From: an uncultured Flavobacteriales bacterium
Lineage (GTDB): Bacteria > Bacteroidota > Bacteroidia > Palsa-965
Assembly: GCA_937974275.1 (NCBI GenBank)
Contig: CALJIF010000040.1
Location: 1 to 64,000 of the forward strand
Reading direction: 5' to 3'
Length of the DNA: 64,000 bases
The notes under the pieces are model-generated. The model searched no databases. It was given only the letters and a program-made list of their open reading frames with translations, and had not been told where the DNA came from. Numbering within the stretch: the stretch's first letter is position 1; every line of letters starts with the position of its first letter. The position numbers and the translations under genes were made by a program. This document shows, piece by piece, positions 7,512 through 15,975 of the stretch.

Positions 7512-10310
7512 TTATAATTTACGCTTCATCTCCACCATTTCGTAGCCTTCAATTAAATCTCCAACCTGAATGTCGTCGAATTTATCAATGTTCAATCCGC
7601 ATTCGTAGCCGGTAGCTACTTCTTTCACATCGTCTTTGAAGCGTTTCAATGATCCGAGCGATCCGTCGTGCAATACAATGCCGTTACGAATTACGCGCAC
7701 CTTGGTGTTACGATTAACTTTTCCATCCAATACGTAACAACCGGCGATCGTACCGACTTTAGTGATTTTGAATACTTCACGAATTTCAATGTTGCACACC
7801 ACCTTCTCTTCAAATTCAGGAGCCAACATACCCAACATCGCAGCCTTCACTTCTTCGATTGCCTTGTAGATGATAGAGTACAAGCGGATATCGATCTGTT
7901 CTGTTTCTGCCAGTTTCTTCGCGCTTTGAGACGGACGAACCTGGAAGCCGATGATGATCGCATTGGAAGCTGAAGCTAACAATACGTCGGACTCGGAGAT
8001 AGCACCAACACCTTTATGTACAATACGAACCTGAACTTTTTCAGTTGACAATTTCAGCAATGAATCTGCCAACGCTTCGATAGAACCATCCACGTCACCT
8101 TTAATGATGATGTTTAATTCTTTGAAGTCGCCTATTGCCAAACGTCTGCCGATTTCATCCAGCGTAATATGTTTAGTAGTACGAATTTGCTGTTCGCGCT
8201 GTAATTGTAAACGACGTGTGGCAATATCACGTGCTTCACGTTCGTCTTCCATCACGTTGAACTTGTCACCCGCTTGCGGAGCACCACTTAAGCCGAGAAT
8301 CAACACCGGAGTTGCAGGACCCGCTTCTTCAATGTGCCCGCCGCGTTCGTTATGCATCGCTTTTACACGACCACTGTAACAACCTGCCAATACTACATCG
8401 CCTATACGTAATGTTCCGTTTTCTACAAGAACAGTAGCAGTATATCCACGACCTTTATCTAATGTCGATTCAATGATGGTGCCGTTTGCACGTCGCTTCG
8501 GATTAGCTTTCAACTGAAGCATTTCTGCCTCTAACAACACTTTATCCAACAACGTATCGATGTTAAGACCTTTCTTCGCAGAAATTTCCTGACACTGATA
8601 TTTACCGCCCCACTCTTCAACAAGAATGTTCATCGCCGCTAATGCCTCACGAATTTTGTCAGGATTAGCACCCGGTTTATCAATTTTATTAATCGCGAAT
8701 ACGATTGGAACACCCGCAGCTTGCGCGTGATTGATCGCTTCCACTGTTTGCGGCATTACACTGTCGTCAGCTGCAACAACAATAATTGCAACGTCTGTTA
8801 CCTGAGCACCACGCGCACGCATAGCGGTAAATGCTTCGTGACCCGGAGTATCAAGGAATGTAATTTGTTTGCCATTCTCGAGTTTCACGCCATACGCACC
8901 AATGTGTTGCGTAATACCTCCGGCCTCACCCGCGATAACGTTTGATTTACGCACGTAGTCGAGTAACGATGTTTTACCATGGTCTACGTGACCCATTACG
9001 GTTACGATAGGAGGACGGTCAACTAAATCACCTTCCTGGTCAACTTCTTCCTTAATCGATTCTTGAACTTCAATACTTACGAATTCGACTTTGTATCCAA
9101 ATTCTTCTGCAAGAAGGGCAATGGTTTCTGCATCGAGTCGTTGGTTAATAGAAACGAACAACCCTAAAGTCATGCACGTCGCGATGATTTTGGTCACCGG
9201 CACGTTCATCATGGAAGCCAATTGATTCGCAGTAACGAACTCCGTTACTTTAATCACACTCTTTTCTGCTTCCGCTGCTTCCTGCTGTTCTGCTAAACGT
9301 TCGCGAATTTCTTCACGCTTCTCACGACGGTATTTCGAAGCTTTGGATTTACCCTGTCCACTTAAACGTGCCAGTGTATCCTTAATCTTCTGTTGGATTT
9401 CTTCTTCCGTAAGCTCAACCTTCGGTTCATTTGCACGTGGTTTTCCACGTTGAGCACCACCGCCACGGTTTCCTTGTCCGCCTTGTTGTTTCGCAAATTC
9501 ATTCGGATTAACAGGGCCGCCCGCTTTAGCAATGCGCTTACGTTTCTTTTTCTTGTCAGCTTCAAACTGCGCCGATGAAGATGCTACCGGCTTCTTTTTG
9601 TCGTCTTTAACCGGAAGTTCAATTCGCCCCATGATTTTAGGACCTTCCAGCTTTTCAACCGAACGACGGAATAACGTCTCTTCAGGTTTAGTTTCCTCTG
9701 CAACAGGCGGAACAACCGTTTCTTCTGCAACAACTTCCGGCGCTACAACAACTTCTTCCTTAGCGGGTTCTTCTTTGACAGGTTCCTCCGTTTTCTTTTT
9801 TGAGCGCGTTGTTTTTGCCGGTTTTTCCGCTTCAGGAGCCGGTTCTTCTTTCTTCTTGCCACGTTTCGGTTTTGTAGCTTCAAGATCAATCTTGTCAACC
9901 ACCTTAAACGAAACGGTTGCTTCTGACTTTACACGAACAACTTCCTCTTCAGAAGTTTTCGGTTCAATTTTTTCTGCAACAGGCTCCACCACCTTCGGTT
10001 CTTCCACCTTGGGAGGTTCAACTACTTTCGGCTCTTCTTTCTTAACCTCTACAACAGGCTCTTCTTCTGCCGCAATCACTTCTTTCTTAGGACGGGTAGA
10101 GAGTGCCAGTAATTTGGATTCTTCTTTTTCCTCACGGTCAATAGCAAATTCCTTAACCAGCAGGTTATACATATCCTGACTGATTTTGCCGTTCGGGTTG
10201 CGATCAATCTTGAATCCCTGTTCGTCCAGAAATTCAAAGATGCGGTCAAGAGAAACGTTAAATTCTCCCTTAACCTTACTGATGCGAATTGTTTTTTCTT
10301 GTTCTGTCAT
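7512..10310 (-). CDS. infB: Translation initiation factor IF-2
   Basis: 932 residues; the GTPase that delivers initiator tRNA to the 30S subunit. It has an N-terminal IF2_N-like helical domain (1-60), then a long low-complexity Glu/Pro/Lys/Val linker (about 65-330) and a second IF2_N (about 355-405). The G domain starts near residue 435 with GHVDHGKTS, DTPGH, NKID and SAKK, followed by the domains typical of IF-2 to the C-terminus. Bacteroidota IF-2 proteins are usually this long because of the linker. It is the last gene of rimP-nusA-infB, separated from nusA by 81 bases that contain a terminator-like hairpin. Confidence 0.97.
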   Translation of the reverse strand: MTEQEKTIRISKVKGEFNVSLDRIFEFLDEQGFKIDRNPNGKISQDMYNLLVKEFAIDREEKEESKLLALSTRPKKEVIAAEEEPVVEVKKEEPKVVEPPKVEEPKVVEPVAEKIEPKTSEEEVVRVKSEATVSFKVVDKIDLEATKPKRGKKKEEPAPEAEKPAKTTRSKKKTEEPVKEEPAKEEVVVAPEVVAEETVVPPVAEETKPEETLFRRSVEKLEGPKIMGRIELPVKDDKKKPVASSSAQFEADKKKKRKRIAKAGGPVNPNEFAKQQGGQGNRGGGAQRGKPRANEPKVELTEEEIQQKIKDTLARLSGQGKSKASKYRREKREEIRERLAEQQEAAEAEKSVIKVTEFVTANQLASMMNVPVTKIIATCMTLGLFVSINQRLDAETIALLAEEFGYKVEFVSIEVQESIKEEVDQEGDLVDRPPIVTVMGHVDHGKTSLLDYVRKSNVIAGEAGGITQHIGAYGVKLENGKQITFLDTPGHEAFTAMRARGAQVTDVAIIVVAADDSVMPQTVEAINHAQAAGVPIVFAINKIDKPGANPDKIREALAAMNILVEEWGGKYQCQEISAKKGLNIDTLLDKVLLEAEMLQLKANPKRRANGTIIESTLDKGRGYTATVLVENGTLRIGDVVLAGCYSGRVKAMHNERGGHIEEAGPATPVLILGLSGAPQAGDKFNVMEDEREARDIATRRLQLQREQQIRTTKHITLDEIGRRLAIGDFKELNIIIKGDVDGSIEALADSLLKLSTEKVQVRIVHKGVGAISESDVLLASASNAIIIGFQVRPSQSAKKLAETEQIDIRLYSIIYKAIEEVKAAMLGMLAPEFEEKVVCNIEIREVFKITKVGTIAGCYVLDGKVNRNTKVRVIRNGIVLHDGSLGSLKRFKDDVKEVATGYECGLNIDKFDDIQVGDLIEGYEMVEMKRKL

Positions 10311-10347
10311 AATTTGCTATCCTCTCGACAGCCGGTACAAATTTCGT

Positions 10348-10386
10348 AAAAACAAAGCGGACAGCCATACAATTGTCCGCTTTGTT
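10348..10386 (-). terminator. Terminator-like hairpin between nusA and infB
   Basis: A perfect 13-base stem (arms 10351-10363 and 10374-10386) with a ten-base loop lies just after the nusA stop codon. In the minus-strand transcript the 3' arm ends in TTTGTT and runs into TTT, giving a short U-tract. It should lower transcription into infB or mark an RNA processing site. The U-tract is modest, so partial termination is more likely than a full stop. Confidence 0.6.
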
Positions 10387-10391
10387 AAGAA

Positions 10392-11642
10392 TTACTCAAA
10401 TTCAGAGCGCAAGATTCGCTTCACCTCACGAATGGTTTCTTCTTCCAGATCCGTACGTTTCACGAGTTCTTCATCGCTTAATTCAAGAACAGCTTTTGCA
10501 GTGTCGCAACCGATATTCTTGAACTCGTTAATAATCCAATCTTCAATTTCATCACCAAATTCTGATAAATCAACGTCCTCGACATCTTCATCAGAATCGC
10601 GGTACACATCAATTTCATATCCGGTTAATTTGCCTGCCAGACGAATGTTATGACCGCCTTTACCGATAGCCAAAGAAACTTGATCCGGCTTCAAGAATAC
10701 TTCCGCACGCTTGTTGTCTTCATCCAAACGAATTGAAGTAATTTTCGCAGGGCTTAATGCACGCTGAATCAACAACTGAACATTGGAAGTGTAATTGATG
10801 ACGTCGATATTTTCATTACGTAATTCACGAACGATTCCGTGGATACGTGAACCTTTCATGCCCACGCAAGCTCCTACAGGATCAATACGATCATCGTAAG
10901 ATTCAACAGCTACTTTAGCACGCTCACCCGGTTCACGAACAATCTTCTTGATAGTAATAAGACCATCGTAAATTTCAGGTACTTCATTCTCGAACAATTT
11001 CTCGAGGAATGACGGCGCAGTACGGGAAAGAATAATAACCGGAGTGTTGTTACGTAAATCAACTTTAGCAACCACGGCACGTACGGAATCACCCTTTTTG
11101 AAGAAGTCGCCCGGAATTTGTTCTGTTTTTGGCAGGATCAACTCGTTGCCTTCGTCATCCAGCACCATGGTTTCCTTTTTCCAAACTTGATATACTTCAC
11201 CGGTAATAACTTCACCGACACGCTCTCTGTATTTCTTGTAAATACCGTCTTTCTCTAAATCCAACACACGTGAAACTAAATTCTGACGAATAGCTAATAC
11301 CGCACGACGACCAAAGTCCTCTAGCATGATGCGATCCGTAACTTGTTCGCCGATTTCAAAGTCGGGCTCAATTTTGCGCGCTTCCGACAAAGCAATGTGC
11401 TTGTTTTCGTCGTAATCGAAACTGTCTTCAGCAAATTCGTCGTCTACGATTTCGCGGTTACGCCAAATTTCTAAGTCACCACGCTCGGGGTTAACAATAA
11501 CGTCGAAATTTTCGTCTGAGCCGTATTTCTTACGGATCAAACTACGGAAGACGTCTTCAAGAATACTCATCAGCGTAGTTCTATCGATGTTCTTGACATC
11601 TTTAAACTCCGCAAAGGATTCGATCAAATTGATATTTTCCAT
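10392..11642 (-). CDS. nusA: Transcription termination/antitermination factor NusA
   Basis: 416 residues, cytoplasmic, binds RNA polymerase and nascent RNA. The N-terminal polymerase-binding domain (1-130) is followed by an S1 domain (about 133-200; GEVITGEVYQV) and two KH domains (DPVGACVGMKGSRI and SLAIGKGGHNIRLAGKLTGYEID). A short acidic tail with helix-hairpin-like sequence ends the protein; the extended acidic repeats of E. coli NusA are absent. It lies 24 bases after rimP in the usual rimP-nusA-infB order. Because NusA promotes hairpin-dependent termination, the hairpins before rimP and after nusA could make the operon self-limiting. Confidence 0.96.
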   Translation of the reverse strand: MENINLIESFAEFKDVKNIDRTTLMSILEDVFRSLIRKKYGSDENFDVIVNPERGDLEIWRNREIVDDEFAEDSFDYDENKHIALSEARKIEPDFEIGEQVTDRIMLEDFGRRAVLAIRQNLVSRVLDLEKDGIYKKYRERVGEVITGEVYQVWKKETMVLDDEGNELILPKTEQIPGDFFKKGDSVRAVVAKVDLRNNTPVIILSRTAPSFLEKLFENEVPEIYDGLITIKKIVREPGERAKVAVESYDDRIDPVGACVGMKGSRIHGIVRELRNENIDVINYTSNVQLLIQRALSPAKITSIRLDEDNKRAEVFLKPDQVSLAIGKGGHNIRLAGKLTGYEIDVYRDSDEDVEDVDLSEFGDEIEDWIINEFKNIGCDTAKAVLELSDEELVKRTDLEEETIREVKRILRSEFE

Positions 11643-11666
11643 TGTTGGTTATAGTTAATCGTTGTC

Positions 11667-12134
11667 TTAAAATTTAATTATGAGTTTTGTTTCTTTTACT
11701 TCTTCCAGCGGAAAGCGCAACTCTTCAGTAACTGTTTGCTTCCCTTTTTTACCTTCAATTTTTACCTTTTGCGTACGGGTAATCACCACCTGATCATTTT
11801 GCAGTGCAACTAGAGCACCTTCTACTTTCTGACCATTTTTTAATACCACGCTTACTTCTTTTCCTGCGTTCTTTACAAATTGTCGATCAACTTTGAAAGG
11901 TTGATCAATGCCCGGAGAACCTACTTCCAGTTCATAATCTTCTTGCTCCCGATCGAACTGTGCATCAAGCCAGCGGCTTAATTTAACGCAATCACTGATG
12001 GCCAGATGATTATCATGGTCGATGGTAACGGTTACTTTGTTTTTCGCAGAAACCGTAATATCTACCAAATAGTATTCGTTGCCCAACTCGGACAAATACT
12101 GGTTTACTAAAGCTTTAACGTTATCGACGTTCAT
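11667..12134 (-). CDS. rimP: Ribosome maturation factor RimP
   Basis: 155 residues from ATG 12134 (MNVDNVKALVNQY). The frame is open upstream to 12260, but that extension would run through the leader hairpin and promoter and does not match the family's length. It contains the two RimP domains, with YLVDITVSAKNKVTVTIDHD and LEVGSPGIDQPFKVDRQFVKNAGKEV as markers. It assists 30S subunit maturation. First gene of rimP-nusA-infB. Confidence 0.93.
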   Translation of the reverse strand: MNVDNVKALVNQYLSELGNEYYLVDITVSAKNKVTVTIDHDNHLAISDCVKLSRWLDAQFDREQEDYELEVGSPGIDQPFKVDRQFVKNAGKEVSVVLKNGQKVEGALVALQNDQVVITRTQKVKIEGKKGKQTVTEELRFPLEEVKETKLIIKF

Positions 12135-12142
12135 TGTTGTGC

Positions 12143-12170
12143 AAAAAAACAGGGGACTCGTGTCCCCTGT
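12143..12170 (-). terminator. Attenuator-like intrinsic terminator in the rimP leader
   Basis: A perfect nine-base stem (core AGGGGAC / GTCCCCT) with a four-base loop is followed in the minus-strand transcript by seven T. The run ends eight bases before the rimP ATG at 12134. The upstream neighbour is divergent, so this is not the terminator of a preceding gene; it lies inside the rimP leader, downstream of a good promoter. Confidence 0.8.
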
Positions 12171-12190
12171 ACTTAAATCCAAACCGGCGG

Positions 12191-12221
12191 CAAATATAAC
12201 ACGAAATTTCATAGAATCCAA
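12191..12221 (-). promoter_or_regulatory. Bacteroidota promoter for rimP-nusA-infB
   Basis: Read on the minus strand, TTG (12221-12219), a 20-base spacer and a perfect TATATTTG (12198-12191) match the TTTG-N19-TAnnTTTG consensus. Transcription should start near 12185, giving a leader of about 50 bases that contains the hairpin at 12143-12170. Confidence 0.65.
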
Positions 12222-12346
12222 TGGTTTTTTGCGTAACCCTGAGTAATTATCGACGTACACGCAGTATTAGTCGTTCTTTTTAAGTCTTTAACCCTCAGAT
12301 TAACCCGGGAACGGCGCACATGTTAAACTCTAAATAAACCCGCAAC

Positions 12347-12661
12347 ATGAAGCCGAACAAACAAATCAACGGGAACGAGAGCATCCTGAAACGAATTTAC
12401 GCTCTCACGCTCTTCGTGCTTGTGCAAACAAGTGCGGTTATGGCACAAGCTGCCACTAATCCGGTGAAGAAAGGAATTTCAGTAGGTGAGGTACTGATGT
12501 ACGTAGGACTTATTGGTGGCGTTATGGCCGCCGCTTGGTTTTTGGTAATGGGCCAAAGCGGGAAAAAGGATGATGCTCCGGCAGCACCTTCCGCGAAAAG
12601 AAAACATTACGATCATCCGAATGATCCGCATTTCAGGCGGCTTCGAAAAAAGACTTCATAG
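12347..12661 (+). CDS. Small membrane protein, function unknown
   Basis: 104 residues. A first hydrophobic segment (about 18-36, ending AVMAQAA) looks like a signal peptide, and a second one (about 47-69, VGEVLMYVGLIGGVMAAAWFLVMG) is a likely membrane anchor. The basic, His/Arg/Lys-rich tail (KRKHYDHPNDPHFRRLRKK) would then be cytoplasmic. I do not recognise the family. It is divergent from rimP and ends in its own terminator. Confidence 0.65.
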   Translation: MKPNKQINGNESILKRIYALTLFVLVQTSAVMAQAATNPVKKGISVGEVLMYVGLIGGVMAAAWFLVMGQSGKKDDAPAAPSAKRKHYDHPNDPHFRRLRKKTS

Positions 12662-12681
12662 GAAGGCAAACCCGTGAAAAC

Positions 12682-12711
12682 AAAAAAACCGCGATTATTC
12701 GCGGTTTTTTT
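12682..12711. terminator. Bidirectional intrinsic terminator
   Basis: The stem CCGCGA / TCGCGG is flanked by A7 and T7. It lies between the small membrane-protein gene and the convergent MORN-repeat gene. Confidence 0.85.
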
Positions 12712-12739
12712 ATGCGTGTTAATGAAATACTAAGTGCGG

Positions 12740-14599
12740 TTACTGTTTGACGCCTTTCTTATATTTCATCTCAGTCAGCACACGACCATCGGGGCCATAG
12801 TAAATCCATTTGCCGTGCGGTTTACTGATTTTTCGGGTCTTGTATACCTTTTTACCGTTGCCTTTCGTGAGCACATACTCTTTTACTTTCACCACTTTAT
12901 GACGCGTTACACTTTGCTTTTTGCTGTCGGTGTAGTAGTTGGTCGTTTTGCCATCCAGTCGACCCATGTCGTAATGGGTTTTGGTACGAAGAACTCCGGT
13001 TTCATAATAAAACACCCAGTTTCCGTGCAGTTTGTCTAGTTTATAACTGCCCGATTCTTCTAAAATTCCTTTGTCGGTCCAGGTTTGCCACTTGCCATCT
13101 TTTTTACCGTATTTGAATCTTCCGGTTTGATGAATTTTACCCGTATTCCACCAATATTGCCAGTTGCCGTGCTTCACACCATTGAGATAACTTCCGGTAT
13201 AGTTGGCTTTCCCGTTGTAGTACCAACCTTTCCACTCGCCAACCATAATTCCTTCTTTAAATGAACCTTGATCTTTAAGTTGTCCGTTATCATACCACGC
13301 ACTCCACATGCCGTCTTCTTTATTCTTGACGTACTTCCCTTCTTGAAGTTTTTGTCCGTTTTCGAACCAGAAGGTCCATGAACCATGCTTAAAACCTTCT
13401 TTGAATGTGCCTTCTTTATATTTCTGTCCGTTCGGATACCAAAATGACCAAAGACTGTCTTCTTTGTCATTCTTATAATAACCGTCCATCTCTTTTTGAT
13501 TACTGTCTTCAAACCAATATTGCCAATGACCGTTACGCTGATCGTTGTCAAATTCACCAATCATTTCAGGTTGTCCATCGGTTTTAAACCAAGTCCATTC
13601 GCCCGTTTTCTCATCGTTCAAATATTGCCCTTTAATACTAACAGTGCCGGATTCGAACCAATGTGTAGTGGTTCCATTTTTTAATCCCTCTTTGAATTCA
13701 TCTTTAAATTCCAGCGTTCCGTTTTGCCTCCAGAATGTCCATGTGCTGTCTTTTACACCATTACGATAGATGCCTTCACCACGTTTTTGTCCGTTATCAA
13801 ATACAATTAAAATTCTACCATAGCCGTTCGTAATAATTTGTTTTTTGTCCTCACTCCACATATTAACGATGCGTTCTTTGCCTTTCACGAAATCAACTTC
13901 TTGCTTCTTGCTGCCATCCTCGTACCAATAGTTCCAACGCCCGTCTTTCTTGCTTTTTACGAAAGCTCCTTGTTCTTTTTGTTTTCCGTTAGGAAACCAC
14001 GCGGAATAAGACCCGTGTAAGGTGTCATCAACAAAATTGCCATCGCTCTCCGGTGTTCCATTTTCCAGGTAATATGCAAAGCGCCCATCTTTTCGCGAAG
14101 TCCATTTAAAATTGATCCATAAAATTTTGTAGTTCTCAATACTACGAACTTGCCCGTTTTCGTGATAAGAAGTCCACGTGCTATCGGGTAAGTTGTCGAT
14201 GTATTTACATGTTAATGCAGTATTGCCGTTTTTGTACCAATACTTCGCTTGACCACTGCGCATGCCATTGAAATAGCGCTCTTCCGCTTTCTTTTTACCG
14301 TCTTCAAAATAATAGGTCCATAAGCTGTCTTCTTTGCCGAGTTTATATGCACCCGTGCGCTGCAATTGTCCGCTTTGATACCAGTAACTGCACTTCCCGT
14401 GAAGTTTGCCATTCAACCAATATTCTTCACTTTTCTTTTGCTTTTTCTTCTCGTCGTAGAACTCAACTTTTTTCTCGGGCTTCTTAGCAACAGCGCGCGT
14501 CGGCTTGTTTCCGCCTTTCGACTCAGGTTGAACAGGAATAACTTGTGCTACACTTTGTGCACAAATAAAGGCAAACAGTAATGGAAGTATAAATCGCAT
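12740..14599 (-). CDS. Exported protein with about 21 MORN/YwqK-like repeats
   Basis: 619 residues with a signal peptide (MRFILPLLFAFICAQSVAQ). After a basic, low-complexity stretch the whole protein is built from units of about 23 residues. The core is G-x-W-x-x-[WY]-[YF]-x-x-G followed by x-x-x-G-x-[YF], the MORN_2 pattern of the YwqK family. I count about 21 units; one (about residues 230-262) is degenerate. Such repeats form a long curved beta structure that often acts as a binding scaffold. Database names often call this family an antitoxin, but no toxin partner is visible here. Periplasmic or outer-membrane location is inferred from the signal peptide. Confidence 0.8.
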   Translation of the reverse strand: MRFILPLLFAFICAQSVAQVIPVQPESKGGNKPTRAVAKKPEKKVEFYDEKKKQKKSEEYWLNGKLHGKCSYWYQSGQLQRTGAYKLGKEDSLWTYYFEDGKKKAEERYFNGMRSGQAKYWYKNGNTALTCKYIDNLPDSTWTSYHENGQVRSIENYKILWINFKWTSRKDGRFAYYLENGTPESDGNFVDDTLHGSYSAWFPNGKQKEQGAFVKSKKDGRWNYWYEDGSKKQEVDFVKGKERIVNMWSEDKKQIITNGYGRILIVFDNGQKRGEGIYRNGVKDSTWTFWRQNGTLEFKDEFKEGLKNGTTTHWFESGTVSIKGQYLNDEKTGEWTWFKTDGQPEMIGEFDNDQRNGHWQYWFEDSNQKEMDGYYKNDKEDSLWSFWYPNGQKYKEGTFKEGFKHGSWTFWFENGQKLQEGKYVKNKEDGMWSAWYDNGQLKDQGSFKEGIMVGEWKGWYYNGKANYTGSYLNGVKHGNWQYWWNTGKIHQTGRFKYGKKDGKWQTWTDKGILEESGSYKLDKLHGNWVFYYETGVLRTKTHYDMGRLDGKTTNYYTDSKKQSVTRHKVVKVKEYVLTKGNGKKVYKTRKISKPHGKWIYYGPDGRVLTEMKYKKGVKQ

Positions 14600-14732
14600 G
14601 ATGGTATAACGAAACTATAACGGGAAAGAAACACTCTTTCTTGTGATTGACAACAAAACTAATTGTTGCCCGACGAATTTGAGAGGCGCAATGAAGAAGT
14701 AATCAACAAACTCGCGTGTGCAAATGCTACTG

Positions 14733-15899
14733 TTATTCTCCGCGCAGCTTTGTAACGGCTTGTTTAAAATCGAGCACAACGCGGTCGATAATGTCTTCCG
14801 CATGTTCCATGCCGAATGAAAGCCTGATAGATGCAGCCGCCTCCTGGTCACTCAATCCCATTCCGGTAAGTACATGAGACGGCTCCGGTATTGCTGACGT
14901 GCACGCAGAACCTAAAGAGAACGCGTACTGAGGAAGTTGTTTAATCAAATGTTGTGCTTGAATTCCGGGAAAGCAAATGTTGCTGGTGTTGTACAAACGA
15001 CTGCGTGTACTCCCGTTAATAATTCCAAAGTGATCTTCGGTCAATAATTGTTCAATACGCGTGCGAATGCGCGATATACGCGACCCCATTTCCCACAATT
15101 GATTTTCACACAGTTGTGCTGCTGCGCCAAGACCTACAATCCCCGGCACATTCAGCGTTCCCGACCGTCTGCCGTTTTCATGTCCTCCTCCGTGCATAAG
15201 AGGAAACAAGCTCACACGTGGTTTTTTTCTTCGCACAAACAAAGCGCCAACACCTTTAGGTCCGTACATTTTGTGTGCAGATAGCGTACAGACATCTATG
15301 CCGAGTTCCTGAACATCCACTCTGATTTTTCCTACAGCTTGCGTGGTGTCTGAGAAAAAAATGGATCCGTGTTCATGTGTGATGCGAGCAAGAGTTTCAA
15401 TAGGTTGAATGACACCGGTTTCATTATTCGCCATCATCACAGCAACAAAAATTGTTTCGGGACGCAAGGCTTTATTTAAATCTTCAGGATCGATGAGTCC
15501 TTCACGATTAACGGGCAACAGCGTAATCTCAAATCCTACATCTTCCAAGGCAGTCAGCGTATCCAGCACTGCTTTGTGTTCGGTTACACAGGAAATTATA
15601 TGTCTCCCTTTGTTTTGATACATCGCCGCAATGCCTTTAATAGCAAGGTTAACAGCTTCAGTAGCTCCGGATGTGAAAATAATTTCAGACGGTTCGCAGT
15701 TAATTAATCCTGCAACCCGCTCACGCGCTCGATCAACAGCAGCAGCGGCAGTCCATCCGTAGGCGTGGGTGTGGCTGGACGCATTACCAAAGTGTTCACG
15801 ATAGTACGGCAACATTTGTTCCAACACGGTTTCGTGTACGGGTGTGGTGGCATTGAAATCCAGATAAACGGGCTGATTCACATCACAAAGGTAGAACAT
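14733..15899 (-). CDS. Cysteine desulfurase (NifS/IscS class)
   Basis: 388 residues from ATG 15899 (MFYLCDVNQPVYLDFNATTPV). A PLP enzyme that takes sulfur from cysteine for Fe-S clusters or tRNA thiolation. Visible marks are the catalytic His in SCVTEHKAVLDT, the PLP Lys in LSAHKMYGPKGVGALFVRR, and the active Cys in the loop SLGSACTS with the longer group I spacing. No iscU or other Fe-S gene is beside it, so NifS/IscS cannot be separated. A perfect terminator of the upstream gene ends one base before this ATG. Translation might instead begin at the in-frame GTG a few codons later or, less likely, at ATG 15956. Confidence 0.88.
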   Translation of the reverse strand: MFYLCDVNQPVYLDFNATTPVHETVLEQMLPYYREHFGNASSHTHAYGWTAAAAVDRARERVAGLINCEPSEIIFTSGATEAVNLAIKGIAAMYQNKGRHIISCVTEHKAVLDTLTALEDVGFEITLLPVNREGLIDPEDLNKALRPETIFVAVMMANNETGVIQPIETLARITHEHGSIFFSDTTQAVGKIRVDVQELGIDVCTLSAHKMYGPKGVGALFVRRKKPRVSLFPLMHGGGHENGRRSGTLNVPGIVGLGAAAQLCENQLWEMGSRISRIRTRIEQLLTEDHFGIINGSTRSRLYNTSNICFPGIQAQHLIKQLPQYAFSLGSACTSAIPEPSHVLTGMGLSDQEAAASIRLSFGMEHAEDIIDRVVLDFKQAVTKLRGE

Positions 15900-15935
15900 A
15901 AAAAAGGAGGATGCCTTCTCCCTTTGGCATCCTCC
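15900..15935 (-). terminator. Intrinsic terminator abutting the cysteine desulfurase start
   Basis: A perfect ten-base stem (GGAGGATGCC / GGCATCCTCC) with a ten-base loop is followed on the minus strand by six T, which end directly at the ATG at 15899. It follows the stop of the T9SS gene at 15976 and should end its transcript. It leaves no room for a leader before the next gene. Confidence 0.8.
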
Positions 15936-15975
15936 CTTGTTATCCGGTAAAAACACACGAACCGGAATGGGTTTG

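Noticed and set aside
9532..10179. Long plus-strand reading frame (215 codons) opposite infB
   Set aside because: It is the antisense of the low-complexity Glu/Lys/Pro linker of IF-2 and encodes Ser/Thr/Phe-rich sequence without family resemblance. The infB frame is certain.
12740..14599. Toxin-antitoxin system (YwqK-type naming)
   Set aside because: There is no toxin-like neighbour, and the signal peptide points to export. The repeat architecture alone does not support it.
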